From assembly GCF_029227915.1 (NCBI RefSeq), contig NC_079877.1, positions 22,469,851-22,533,850 of the forward strand: a DNA stretch of 64,000 nucleotides. The letters run 5' to 3'. The notes below the pieces were generated by a model that saw only the letters and a program-made list of their open reading frames with translations, did no database searches and was not told the DNA's origin. This DNA is from Hydractinia symbiolongicarpus (Eukaryota; Cnidaria; Hydrozoa; Anthoathecata; Hydractiniidae). The translations under genes and the position numbers were made by a program. Positions 35,801 to 47,181 of this stretch are shown here, piece by piece (positions within the stretch are counted from its first letter, which is position 1; every line of letters begins with the position of its first letter).

Positions 35801-37159
35801 TTCCTGGATGTCCAAACTTAAAGTAGATATTTAGATAATTATTCTTTACAAATATGATTTTGCGAATGACATAGCCATTCAACCCTATTTGGCATGGGAG
35901 GAGGGTATAAAGATTGCGCAAAAAAAGCAAATTTTAATATCCTCTGGAATATTTGCCTAATTGTTACTCTCAAAACCTCGCGAGTTTTAATATTTTCATT
36001 TTAATATTTTCATGAGTTCAAAACCACCAAAGTAAACTTTCTAAAACTACCTCGATAGGTTGTTTTAACAAAACTATCAAGGTAGATGTGTTTGAAACTT
36101 TAGGTGTGAATGGTAAAAACCGAGTTTTATTGAAAACCAGCTTTATTAGGTGCGAATAGGATATAAGCTTACCTCCCTAATATAATTACGCAAAATTATA
36201 ACATCATCAAATACTTGCTATTAATAAGTATGCAAATATATGAATTCGTGTAAACCATTTGAAACGCCAAACTGAAAAGCTAGACACATATCTAACCCCA
36301 CATGTCTTAGAAAAGTGTTAAGTAAACGCCACACTCACAGCTACTTAATGATGTCATGTATGAGCATAGCAATCCCACTTTAGAGGAACTTTAGAGTCCA
36401 AATTAAAACTTCTAAACAATGTTCTAAAGCCTCGAATGCGAATTCAACTTGCTTTTTAAATAGGGAGATAAACTTTAATTGAGTTGGAAACTATGTCAAA
36501 ATTAGACCTACTTTTATAATGTTATTGGTCGAATGTTTTAGATCAGGACCAACAGTAAACTCGAACAATGGAGAAACGCTTGCTTCTTTAAAAACCTTTT
36601 GCATTAACGCGTTTGTTCTTGATGCATCAGAGACGTCAAACGTAACTTTTTTAAAGCCACCCAACTTTTTTATTAGGTTTGCCATTGGTGTTGTGCCCAA
36701 TTTATTTTTTCCTTTTACATCCATGCAACTCTCAAATAATCGAAACATATTTTTCTTTGCCTCGCTGTCTAATGTTGCATTTTCCTTGTTCTCTAAAATC
36801 GATTTCTCGATTTTGAAGAGTCTTTCTTGAAGTTGTGAAATGGTTGAAATTTCTGATTTTCCATTTGGGATTGGATTTTTTGACAACCATCCACCACATG
36901 CGTATTGGTAGAAGTCATCACATGGATTTACAGATTTATCAAGAGCTGATAGGAAGTGCCATCTCACTTCACATAGTGTGTTGTTGCAGTGGTGATCCGG
37001 TGCCACCTTCTTCTCAGTGTTCTCATTTTTCTTTGTGCCGTAAAGAAGAACTAGCACCGACACACCTGCTATCAAGAGAAGTATGAGGAAACCAAACACG
37101 GCCCTAATGATATAGGCCCGTGCTTTCCGTGATTGGCTAAACTTCACGTAAGATACCAT
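29820..37159 (-). CDS. M13 zinc metallopeptidase (neprilysin / endothelin-converting-enzyme type), 13 exons, 732 aa
   Basis: Minus-strand exons are 37159-36512, 35816-35634, 35511-35437, 33613-33480, 33352-33130, 32786-32610, 32282-32120, 31968-31849, 31262-31126, 31042-30977, 30693-30598, 30404-30328 and 29919-29820. Phases agree throughout and the sum is 733 codons. It is a type II membrane protein: a cytosolic tail of about 15 residues, TM at about 17-40 ([18 protein letters not shown]), then the M13 ectodomain. Visible motifs are [12 protein letters not shown] near the start, NAYY (524-527), the zinc site HEMTH (H565, E566, H569), third ligand E629 in [13 protein letters not shown], and a C-terminal CKLW. 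Spacings match neprilysin closely (NAYY to HExxH, 41 residues). It should cleave small peptides at the cell surface, in a cnidarian plausibly neuropeptides (inference). The largest intron (35436-33614) carries a mariner-type MITE. Confidence 0.93.
34031..34266. mobile_element. Mariner-type MITE in an M13-gene intron
   Basis: The inverted ends CCGTAATGCTTCGATTAAAC and (reverse of the right end) CCGCAATGCTTTAAATAAAC are flanked by TA at 34029-34030 and 34267-34268, as for Tc1/mariner insertion. It is 236 bp, non-coding. Confidence 0.65.
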
Positions 37160-38659
37160 CTTGAAATTAATTCTTGGGATTTTACTAAAAATATTTTTTG
37201 GTAAGCTTAATGGATTTTGAGACGGTTATTGTAACTCAGCGATATAGTAACTGTCCATAGAATGGGACGTTATTTAGGAAATAAATTGGGGGGGGGGGGG
37301 TGAGAAAGATCGGCGGATTTAGCAGACAAGACAAAAAATTAAATTCCAACAAATATTTTTTTTGTTTGTTTTTCGTCAATTTAAATTCCGTCAATCCCGT
37401 CAACTTTATGTCGCGCAACAATTTCTTCTCTCAAGGTACGCAAGAAAATACCGTAATTACTCTAATTTAACGTGTTGGAAAAAAATAATTATTTGAGGGA
37501 GTCGCGTAAAAAAGAAGAGAAAATAAATTACCTTAAAAATGTCAATTTGAGATCGCGTTAATAATTTTCACTAAAATTTTCACTAAAACTCGCGCTATAT
37601 TAGAGTAAAAAAAAACAACGAAAATAATTTTGATAAATTTATTTTTTATTTTTATTTTATTTTTTCTTTAAACTTTTCTTCTACTTTTCGTACATTATAA
37701 TCTCCACCTTTGTCTTTTCTTCCATTTTTTTTTAAAGTTCTGTATTAGCTGAAGTGAATTGGAATCTGTTATCTCCATACTACCTTGCTCTAGGTCAAAT
37801 GAATAACGCCTGTCCCCCGTAACGTTTAATTTTAAAGAACAACCATATTTTGAAAAGAAAAAAAGATTAAACATGGTTATTATCACGACAACCAATCACG
37901 AAAAAGTTAGGAGCGGGAAATTTTTTACAAATAGAGCATAAAAAACGCCCAGAAAATAATTGACGAACATGATTGGGTCGATGATGAATATCCATTTAAG
38001 TATTTATAAAATTACTATTTTGAAACAATATTTTTTTTGGTTAGCTACAGGTGTAAAGAGAAGTTTTACGAAAATTAAAGAAAAGAGTGATTATTTTTCG
38101 TGAAATAACGTAATAATTAGAGAAATGTTCAACCCTGTCACGTTAAATTAGATGAAAAAGAAAAAGAAATACATAAAAATACATAAAAGTTATTAATAAT
38201 TAGAGGAAATAAATGCGTTCATTTTCGACAAAAACGTCTAAACACGTTGATTAAAAGACATGTTAAGTTAGAGTAGTATTGTTTTAGTGTGCCTCGACCA
38301 AAACTGCAAAGAGGTCTTGACACGAACATACCTCATGCGCTGCACATAACATTGAAATCATATCAATTAGTTGACATTTGTCAATATTTGATTCTGTTGG
38401 TAACCTTTGCTAAATATGTAAGAATACAATGAATTCTGTTAAGCTATGGTTTCTTATATATCTTCACAACTTACATTTTTGCACTGCATTATTATATGTG
38501 AGGATGAAATAAACAATTGTTTCAGTATAAATCTCTCTTTTTCACAAAATATAAAGTTAAAAATTGAGACAAGAAAAAATATGCAGCAGCCACTACAAAT
38601 ATGGAAACTGTATCAGATAAAAACCAGACCAGAACAAAAAAACTACAGAAGATTATTAA
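37160..38659. other. Upstream region of the M13 gene, no gene seen
   Basis: Presumed promoter side of the M13 peptidase. It contains a poly-G run (37289-37300) and AT-rich DNA. The short frames at 37695-37895 (minus) and 38446-38700 (plus) have no supporting signature. Confidence 0.3.
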
Positions 38660-38932
38660 GGTCATGTCTGCACATTTTATTGATCAATATTGTATCTTGA
38701 GATAAAAGCTTCCATCTCGAGATCGAAATAAGACTTAGATCTTAAAATAGAATCTTCGATTTAAAGATCGAAGGAAGCTTCGATCTTCAGCTGGAAGATT
38801 TGATCTCAACATGGAAGGTTCGATCTTAAGATGGAAGGTTTGGTATACGAGATCGAAAGGTGTTCTTGATCTCGAGATGGAAACTTCAATCTCGAGATAC
38901 AACATTGATCAATAAAATGTGTAGACATGGCT
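38660..38932. mobile_element. TIR element with internal GATCTCGAGATGGAA repeats
   Basis: Ends of about 44 bp are inverted copies (left GTCATGTCTGCACATTTTAT, right complement GCCATGTCTACACATTTTAT). The interior is a run of related units such as 'GATCTCGAGATCGAA' and 'GATCTTAAGATGGAAGGTTC', many palindromic. It is non-coding and looks like a MITE with satellite-like expansion. No certain target duplication was found. Confidence 0.6.
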
Positions 38933-40936
38933 CTAAAAGCTTCCGCAAAAAACGGAATAATTTGACTCGTCTCAATTTAGAAAACTGCACGCCATGGCAA
39001 AATATATAATATACTCGCCTGGCCAAGATGTGATGAAAATAATTGTTTCGGAGTAAAATTTTACCATATAAACACAGAAGTTACAACGACGAAAGAAGCT
39101 ATTCTTTTTTGCTGTTTTTGTCTCATCTCTTTTCTTTGTACAATCTCGTTTTTAAAATAAACACAAACTCATTACACAGCATTTCAGCTACCATTTTAAA
39201 TATGGAACTTAAGTGTTATGGTTAAACAAACATTGCGCAAGTTGGCGGCTATTACACAACATAAAATTCTGCCAACGTTGCAAAAAAAATGCTATCGTCT
39301 GTGTTTTAACTACAATCCCTGACTTAAATTATTGCAAACGACAATTTCAAAGCTCATGACCACAAACAATCGAGAAAGTCATCTCTATGCAAGTAACACG
39401 CACTACGAACTTGTCATATTCACCTGTCAATGTTCACAGAGGATTTCTTAGGTTTTTCGGTTACCGTGCTTATTTGTGCTGACTTCTGCACGTCCTATTT
39501 CCACGACCTTTCGGACCTTTTTAGATCAGGGAGCAGATTGTCCAAGCTAGCGCATTTTCGACTTGGGTTGTTTGGTCTACATCCCTGCCACTTTTGCAAT
39601 CCACTGGCTGCTGAGTTTTAGCCAAGTGATGTCGTTTTGCCATTTCAGGAAGTAGCCAAAAAAGTCTTTTGCGAAAATATTATGTCTGGAATTGTAGTGA
39701 CAATATAATTTAGTGAGAATATAATTTTCTTATGAATAATTTTCATCAGGAGAAGCCTGACTGTGCATCGAGATGATATTTAAAAAACAAACAAGGTTGC
39801 TAAACGTATATAAAGCCAAAATGGCGAAAATAAAACTTAAAATAAAAATAAGGCTACGATAATAACTGACAGAAAAGTAAATAAAGACAGTTTTTATGTT
39901 GAGTGAAACACCATGGTTCGAATTACAATTACAATCATTTTTTTTCTCTTTTGAAGTTAAAGTTTTATATGTTATCAAGATACTTACCCACTGTCATCTT
40001 TCGCCTAAAGACATTTATTTTCTCTCAAATAAAAGTTTCACTTTCTAATGAGCTTGGTTACACGTGAGCAGAATGTAATATGAGATGTTTTTAAGCTCCT
40101 GTTACACTAAGTCAATTTCCACAGAAAGTCGAGAATTTAACGACCGCCTTTTTTCATATTTTGGGAAAAATGTAAAAACGTATGAAGTAATGATAAACAT
40201 TATTGTTTCATATAGTTTTAAATCCAACACTGCATCCCTCAGGTAACTCTACTAACGTTGACGAACTTCCATATTTGAAGCTTAAACATGCGGGATTCGC
40301 AATATCGGCGAGAATCCATGTCACAATGCTGGCTGTTTTTTTTACCCAAAGTTAAAATTTTTTAAAAAACTTGCTCTACTTGAACCTATCATAGCTTCAA
40401 GTAGAGCAAGATTTTTTAAAAACAGAGGTTTTTCTTGACACTAGACCCTAAGAACACCGTCGACTGCGCGCACAGGCCTCTAAAGGGTGTAATATGGCCT
40501 TTTGCAGCCTAATAAAGGTGTTAAAAACAAATCACGTGGTATCACTATCGGCCTAGTCCTTCCTCCGTTTGAAAACACTGGGACATTATTCGTAGTACTA
40601 ACGTCAAACAAAGTATAACAAGTTAACTTCGAAACCAGCGAGATTAACCACAACGTCGTTATATCCCAGTTACTGCTTTATTTTTGATTCTTTGCTTCTA
40701 AGTTTTATCGAACCCTATGCCCCTTTTCGCTGACATATCAACTTTGTATAATATATTTACTCACATATAAATATTTACATATGTGGACCGAGAAGCACGT
40801 CTTATGTTCTCTAGTTATCCCAGCTAATATACTTCATTTATTGGTTTAAACCTTTATTTTTCACTTGTGATGGTTGAAATTAAAAGCAGCTAGCTAAGAA
40901 GTCACATAATTCTTGGACGTTTTTGTAATGGTAATG
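38933..40936. other. Non-coding stretch
   Basis: One hairpin (40358-40422). The minus frame 39978-39730 has a hydrophobic segment (SLIFILSFIFAILALYTF) but no family match or splice partner; I do not call it. Otherwise nothing is seen. Confidence 0.3.
40358..40422. repeat. 65-bp hairpin
   Basis: The arm ending CTTGCTCTACTTGAA pairs with TTCAAGTAGAGCAAG around an 11-nt loop (40385-40395), and A/T runs extend the stem on both sides. The size fits a pre-miRNA or foldback repeat. No expression evidence. Confidence 0.5.
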
Positions 40937-41098
40937 CTACATGCCGCTAGGTACATTTTTGAGTGGATTGTAGAAGTGTGAATGAACAGCTTTAACAATG
41001 TCAGCGCGTTGTGCCAAATATTTAATGTGCACAGCATGACAACCTGTATTGTGCAAGTTGTTAAGAACGTTGAGGTTAAGATTTGGAATTTGACAGTA
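40937..41098 (-). CDS. Candidate terminal exon, unrecognised
   Basis: From an acceptor-like TTTCTTAG (41106-41099) a 53-residue frame reads YCQIPNLNLNVLNNLHNTGC and continues to a TAG at 40937. The composition is protein-like and the acceptor context is good, but no upstream partner exon is identified and another frame on the same strand is also open. Weak call. Confidence 0.18.
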   Translation of the reverse strand, partial: YCQIPNLNLNVLNNLHNTGCHAVHIKYLAQRADIVKAVHSHFYNPLKNVPSGM

Positions 41099-41385
41099 CT
41101 AAGAAATAATTGTTTCTGAACATATTTTATCTCGCATGTTTTCACAGTAAGATAACTTCAAAATCATGTTTTTCTTTCAATCCTAAGAATTATTCAACAT
41201 CTGTAATTCTTATCGAGATTCTTTGACCACCAATAACATGTGGTAGATCTTGGTGAAAAACAACCTGTCATATGACGTAACGTATTTCTTATTCTTTGGA
41301 CAATACAACGGAGGGTAAATGCAAACGTAATTTTAATTTGAAATAATTTATATTGGCGACAATTCTTATAGTTTGCTATTTTCAG

Positions 41386-41493
41386 GTAAGAGAGGTGTGT
41401 AAGAGGTGGTTGGAAGCATATTTCAGTTTTTCTAACTCTAAAAATTTAGGACTCAAATTATTTCATAATACATGTCCTTGGTTGCTGCTAAAG
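41386..41493 (+). CDS. Candidate internal exon, unrecognised (36 codons)
   Basis: Bounded by a strong acceptor (GCTATTTTCAG) and a consensus donor (AAAG/GTAAGT), the frame reads VREVCKRWLEAYFSFSNSKN then LGLKLFHNTCPWLLLK. It is exactly 36 codons, phase 0 in and out. No partner exons were found nearby, so it may be an isolated exon of a gene with large introns, or chance. Confidence 0.22.
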
Positions 41494-41770
41494 GTAAGTC
41501 TTATTTCATCCATGCAAAACATACGGAAAATTAGTTACGAAGAATGGCGAAGGATAAAAATCTGTCTAACTTAATTCCGTGACAAAGATCCCCACGATGC
41601 ATACCAGCAGACTATTATGGTTACAGAATTTTGGATTCTGCCTACTTCTTTCGGATTTGCGTTTTTAGTGTGTGTCCGTTCGTAAAGTAAAAACCTACAT
41701 ACTTTGCAGGTAATATTGAATTAGCTGTCGATACGTGTTACCGAAATATTAAATTAGCTATCGACATATA

Positions 41771-41914
41771 TCTATATTATAATGCCCATATACGTGTGTC
41801 CGTCCGTCTGTCTGTCACGCAAAATGGTAGCTTAGCTGCGCAATAACGAGAAGCACGCAATGCAGTATAAAAAGGACGGGCGAACCCGTGGATTTTCCAC
41901 GGGCTAACGACTAG
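41771..41914 (+). mobile_element. Non-autonomous Helitron, 144 bp (copy a)
   Basis: Starts TCTATATTATAATGCCC after an A and ends CTAACGACTAG before a T. The hairpin CCCGTGGATTTTCCACGGG sits 7 nt upstream of the terminal CTAG. It is the cleanest copy of the family here. Confidence 0.75.
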
Positions 41915-42211
41915 TTACTGTGTAATACGTTAAATTAATTCCACGCAAAAAGTGGTCCCTAAACATAAATATGAATGTAAACAGGAATATATTATCAAAA
42001 GATTTATCATTTTTGGTTTTTCATAATTTGATTAACATTAACTAAGGTGTACATGCAAATATATAAATTTTAAGTCTCAAATTTGTTTACAAATCTCTTT
42101 TTGGTATATTTACTTTGTTGTTGTTGATAGAATAACTAGTTGGCGTTTTTGATGGACCCTAAAAATAAAGTGACAGAAGATGTAACAAAAATCAAATATA
42201 TAGAAATTATA

Positions 42212-44349
42212 TTCAATACAGATGCGTAATGCTATCCTCAAAACAGTGCTCGACTATAACATTAAATCACAGGAGCCATATAACAAGGGTAATAAAGTAA
42301 ACTGAGCTTTTACAGTACTCAGAGTTTCATGTATTCACTATACAATCCTCAGCTGTAAAATAAATTCAACTGATCTAAATTCCTATAAGTATAACAAAAT
42401 TAATTGAGGCTGTAAAACGTGCAATAAAATCAGTAATTTACAATAAAAAAAGTGTCAAAATGTCATTATCAGTCTTTTGACTTATAATTGGCCAATAGAT
42501 ATTTGTTCATGTGGCGGCATTTTGAAACGATCTCCGACCTTTTGTTTAAAAGTTCGTCTTTATTTTCGTAACTAAGGATTTCCAATTTCTCTTGCAGACA
42601 AAGTGGACACGATTTGCTTTTGTTCGAATAACTTCTCACACGTTTTACGATCGACCAGTTTAACTCCGGCGTGATATTTTGGTCCTTTAACTGCCAGATG
42701 TAAGTGGACAGCGTGGTACTGTTCATGTACTTTTTATTGTTGAAAGATAATTTGTGCCCACCGTAGCGTTCTTTGAACTCTTTCTCAGTTAACCCGATGT
42801 AGGCCTTTTTTGGTTGGTTTTGAGCGGTGACTTCGCATTTGTAGATGACAGACTGAACTCTGCAATTTCCTTGTAGAGGGCACGTTCTTTTAACTCTGCA
42901 ATTGCATGTTGGTGTATCGATTATTTGTTTTGAAGAAACTTTTTTATTATGTGAATTAATGATGGACTTGACGTTTTCTGTACAACTGTAGCTGACTTTA
43001 ACGTTATTCTTATTGAAAACTTTTTGAAGGTTGTTTTCTTTTGTAAAGTGCTTCTTAATTAGTTTCAGAAAGGATCTCCCGACGTCGTTAACAACATTTT
43101 TATTGAAGGGTGGGTTAAACCATATCACGTTTCGTTTCCTATTTCTGCCTATCCGATTGGGTTCCTTTTTATTGAAGGACAAGTTCAGGTTTTTGTATCC
43201 GCTTTTTCGGAGGGCTTCTTCGTATTCCGGTTTGGCTTGGTCAAAAACTTGTTCGTTTGACGAATTTTTGACAAGCCTATCGTTGATTGATATTGGTAGT
43301 TGTTTCAAAATATTTTTTGGATGGTTAGATAAAATGTGGACGTATTGGAGCTGATCGTTTGGCTTTTTGTAGGGTTTGAAAGTTTCTGAATCTAAATCAA
43401 GTGTAATGTCGAGGAAGTCTACTCTTTTTAGGGTAGTTTGAATCTCGATGTCGAATCCGATCGTTTTGAAGGTTTCGATTATTTTTTTACGTTTGGTGTC
43501 TGTTGATCTACCTCTTGAGTTTCTTAATACTAATAATCCGTCATCACGGTATAAGCCGATGTCGTCTTTTCTCACGATTGAAGAGAGCTTTTGCAGAATA
43601 AGAATGCCAACTAACTCACAAATTTCGGCGTTAAAGTCAGCTACAGTTGTACAGAAAACGTCAAGTCCATCATTAATTCACATAATAAAAAAGTTTCTTC
43701 AAAACAAATAATCGATACACCAACATGCAATTGCAGAGTTAAAAGAACGTGCCCTCTACAAGGAAATTGCAGAGTTCAGTCTGTCATCTACAAATGCGAA
43801 GTCACCGCTCAAAACCAACCAAAAAAGGCCTACATCGGGTTAACTGAGAAAGAGTTCAAAGAACGCTACGGTGGGCACAAATTATCTTTCAACAATAAAA
43901 AGTACATGAACAGTACCACGCTGTCCACTTACATCTGGCAGTTAAAGGACCAAAATATCACGCCGGAGTTAAACTGGTCGATCGTAAAACGTGTGAGAAG
44001 TTATTCGAACAAAAGCAAATCGTGTCCACTTTGTCTGCAAGAGAAATTGGAAATCCTTAGTTACGAAAATAAAGACGAACTTTTAAACAAAAGGTCAGAG
44101 ATCGTTTCAAAATGCCGCCACATGAACAAATATCTATTGGCCAATTATAAGTCAAAAGACTGATAATGACATTTTGACACTTTTTTTATTGTAAATTACT
44201 GATTTTATTGCACGTTTTACAGCCTCAATTAATTTTGTTATACTTATAGGAATTTAGATCAGTTGAATTTATTTTACAGCTGAGGATTGTATAGTGAATA
44301 CATGAAACTCTGAGTACTGTAAAAGCTCAGTTTACTTTATTACCCTTGT
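42212..44349 (-). mobile_element. Penelope-like retroelement, 5'-truncated with an inverted 3'-end arm
   Basis: The element body (42212-43628, minus sense) encodes an RT palm with YRDD and a GIY-YIG endonuclease. Its last part (42278-43003) is repeated in opposite orientation at 43629-44353; the 85 C-terminal residues encoded by the two arms are identical. The whole is flanked by the 13-bp direct repeat TATAGAAATTATA at 42199-42211 and 44350-44362. Inverted terminal copies are a known arrangement of Penelope elements. The arm identity indicates a recent insertion. It lies between the M13 gene and the antistasin gene. Confidence 0.85.
42469..43628 (-). pseudogene. Penelope-like RT/GIY-YIG polyprotein, truncated at its N-terminus
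   Basis: An open minus-strand frame begins in RT motifs (FNAEICELVGILIL, then YRDD at about 43550) and continues VDFLDITLDL. It then has the Penelope connector (YKKPNDQLQYVHILSNHP), a Cys cluster (CNCRVKRTCPLQGNC), the GIY-YIG module (KAYIGLTEKEFKERYGGHK), a CPLC motif and the C-terminal CRHMNKYLLANY. The N-terminal RT fingers are missing because the inverted arm replaces them. Without them it cannot be autonomous. Confidence 0.85.
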
Positions 44350-44895
44350 TATAGAAATTATAGAAATATAACGCACAATTGTTTTATCTACACGTATCTT
44401 TATAAGCAGCTAATTAAAAAGCAACTGCACTAAAAATTTGTATGATTTCTAGCAACCTAAATATGAGCAGTATTGGATATAAGCAATTTAAAAATTACGT
44501 TATGTCAAATTAAAGGTAAAATAGGTTTAAAGATTTTGTCTTTCTCTAAGCAACTGTTTAACGAATCCAAGAAACAAGCCAAGTTGCTCATAAAAATATT
44601 AAGTGCAAGATTCTTAGCAGTAAAAAAACATAGCCAAGCGCTTATTTTTTTCTGATACTCAATATCGCAGTTGGAAAAAAATCATAAAAAAAATCGCAAA
44701 TAATAATTTAATCAAATAAATGAAATATATATCGACTTTTAATGTTTAGAGGGAATTAATTTCCACGAATAATTATATTATAGAGTATTTCGCGGGTACT
44801 TAAATTTTCAAGTTTAGCCATAATCCCGCAAAATCTCTAAAATTTATACCGGCAAAAAATAAAGCATGGTTACATATGGTGACAATTTTAATAGT

Positions 44896-47181
44896 TCACT
44901 CACATTTCGATCTACAGTAGCACGTCTTGCATCCATCGCTGATATGATAACCATACGGACAATACTTGTTACAATACATCATTGTCTGACATTCTAGCAA
45001 TAGATATGATTCACACAATATTAGATGAGAAAAAAATTAAATTTGGCATGATTTACATTCCCCGGACTGAACTCTCTTCTGGTAGAACAGTGTAATGATT
45101 ACCTTAGATTTTTTTGTTTTAATACTTTAACGGAGCGTTATGGCTGTTAACATAGCTAACTTTATAATATTTACAGCTGCTAAATTACTAGTTTCCTACC
45201 CCTCTTTGGCTTTAGAATATGCAACTTACTTCGGGTCCTGCATTTACACAGCTCGCAGCCAAAAAAGTCGAGGGCGTTACCATAAGGACAATACTGGTGG
45301 CATAATGGCGACGTTTGTTTTGGACATGCTGAAATTGATGAATGCTGTAGGTTATCTCATAACTATAGTTCACCAAAGTTACAATAAAATCTTGATAACA
45401 AAGAATTATTCACAAAAGAGAGCTTACGTTTGGGTCGACAAACACATCTGTTGCATCCATTACTGTCACGAAGGTAGCCATATCGACAAGGAGAACATTT
45501 TACTTCCGGACACTCTAAAAATAGAATTATTAAATCAAGTTTACTTATTTAAAATATAAAATTTGTTAACTTTATGAATGCCCACTTAATGCCTTATAAG
45601 TCAAAAATATTTTTTTCCCAAATAATGCTAAATTTCTGTTTCACGGTATGGAAGAAAACGGAAACGGTACAAGCATGCGCGGTATATCATTTTCCAATTC
45701 GAAACGGTATACTCTTTCTGTTTTTAAAACTAAAATTTAAACTTTTTTCCCGCTTACGGTTTGTGCTAACCAATCAAATTAAACGGATGGCATTTTGTTT
45801 TAAGGGCGCAAAATTTTAAATCAGACATTTTTTTACACTTTGGATTGTTGTCAACTTCTTACCTGTGCTGCATTTACATCCACGACATCCATGTTTGTCC
45901 AGAGTGTTTGTAATTATATGACTGTATGGACAAGTGACACCCTCGCATGGTGGTGGACACACTGTAATGAAACAAATTCATTATTGTCAAAAAAAAGGAA
46001 GTAAAAGAAAACAATCCTCGGCCTCTCTGTAATTTTAAAAAATATTAAACAAATTTACAAATATTCAATACATGTTTCCCGAAATACATATTTTTTTTAA
46101 ATTTTAGAATTTTGAAGCTTTGAGTTTAGGATCATATTCAACATCATTGAATTGGTGTGTGTACAAATTTTTAACGTAGCTAATCCGACATGTGAAAGTG
46201 CTGTTTTGGTGGTATTAATGTTATGGTCAAAATATTCTTAATTTTCTACTTGTAGTAATAAGCCTCGGTTGCAAGCAGTGTTAAGTTAGTACAAAATTAA
46301 AAAAACCTGTTGTAACAGGCTGTTTGCATGAATCTGAAGAGGTAACATTTTATCAAGTTTCGTGTAAGGATTTCAAAAAACACCGCCATTTTGTTTAAAA
46401 AATTTTTAGAAATAGCAGCAATACATCAGAAAAAACTGATTCGGGTGTATTACTGTAACCAACGATGACAACTTGTATAATTACATTGTTTTTAGAGAAT
46501 AAGCAATGAAGATTAAAAAAATTTTTACCACTCCGTTTGACACTTTTTTTATGTTAAAACGTACGGAGAGAAATGATTTTTAAATCGTTTTTACGGTCAC
46601 ATAACTTAGTACCACCCAATGCGACATTATTTTCTGGGATAAATTTCACGTCAGAAATTGGAATAATTTTCTAAACTTTTTTTATTATATTCTTACGAGA
46701 TTTTTGCTAGAAATCGGCTATGAATTTAAAGAAACAAACTGTAACCATACCGCATTTTCCGACAACTGTTCCAAAACCTTTCGAACAAACCAATCCAGTC
46801 TGACATCTCGTTAACAAATGACCTCCACATTCTTCCCCTTTCTTCTTTGCACACCTGTCGCAACACCCTCCATCATAGACCTCTAAATCAGAAGTCATAT
46901 AATTTCATTTACCACCCGCTTGGAGGAAATAACCGTTGTAAAAAGCCCGCTTGGGCGGTGTTTTCTGCCATTTTAACACTCTGGGCGGGCGATGTCGCTT
47001 GCATTTTAGACGTCTACAAATGAAGATACGTAGCCATATAAAACAAATAAAAAGATCAATTTAAAATACCTTCACAGCCGGTTATATCAGGACATGGATA
47101 AAAGATACATTTCTTTACATCGACACAGCAGATCGAAGTGGTGAAAACAACACCGACAGTTAACAACAACCAACTTTTCAT
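44896..47181 (-). CDS. Secreted IGFBP-domain protein with four antistasin-like domains, six exons, 208 aa
   Basis: Minus exons are 47181-47070, 46882-46751, 45961-45863, 45514-45428, 45328-45230 and 44993-44896. All introns are phase 1, and each antistasin domain has its own exon. The signal peptide MKSWLLLTVGVVFTTSICC is followed by an IGFBP N-terminal domain spread over exons 1-2 (GGCCDRCAKKKGEECGGHLL, RCQTGLVC). Then come four antistasin modules with the C-xC/GC-xx-CxC signature (CPPPCEGVTCPY...GCRGCKC, CPEVKCSPC...GCNRCVC, CPKQTSPLCHQYC...GCELCKC, CQTMMYCNKYC...GCKTCYC). Antistasin domains are small serine-protease-inhibitor folds, and IGFBP plus antistasin recalls the CRIM1 ectodomain. 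There is no TM segment before the stop reached by reading through at 44896; a further 3' exon beyond a possible donor at 44903 cannot be excluded, since the transposon at 42.2-44.35 kb lies next to it. Confidence 0.8.

Noticed and set aside
36519-37086. Plus-strand open frames over the first M13 exon
   Set aside because: Antisense shadows of the strongly supported minus-strand peptidase exon.
43031-43711. Plus-strand frames over the Penelope-like ORF
   Set aside because: Antisense of the RT/GIY-YIG frame and of the inverted arm; no independent protein signature.
45140-45559. 139-codon plus-strand frame
   Set aside because: It lies antisense to three antistasin exons whose minus-strand reading has the full cysteine signature and correct phases.
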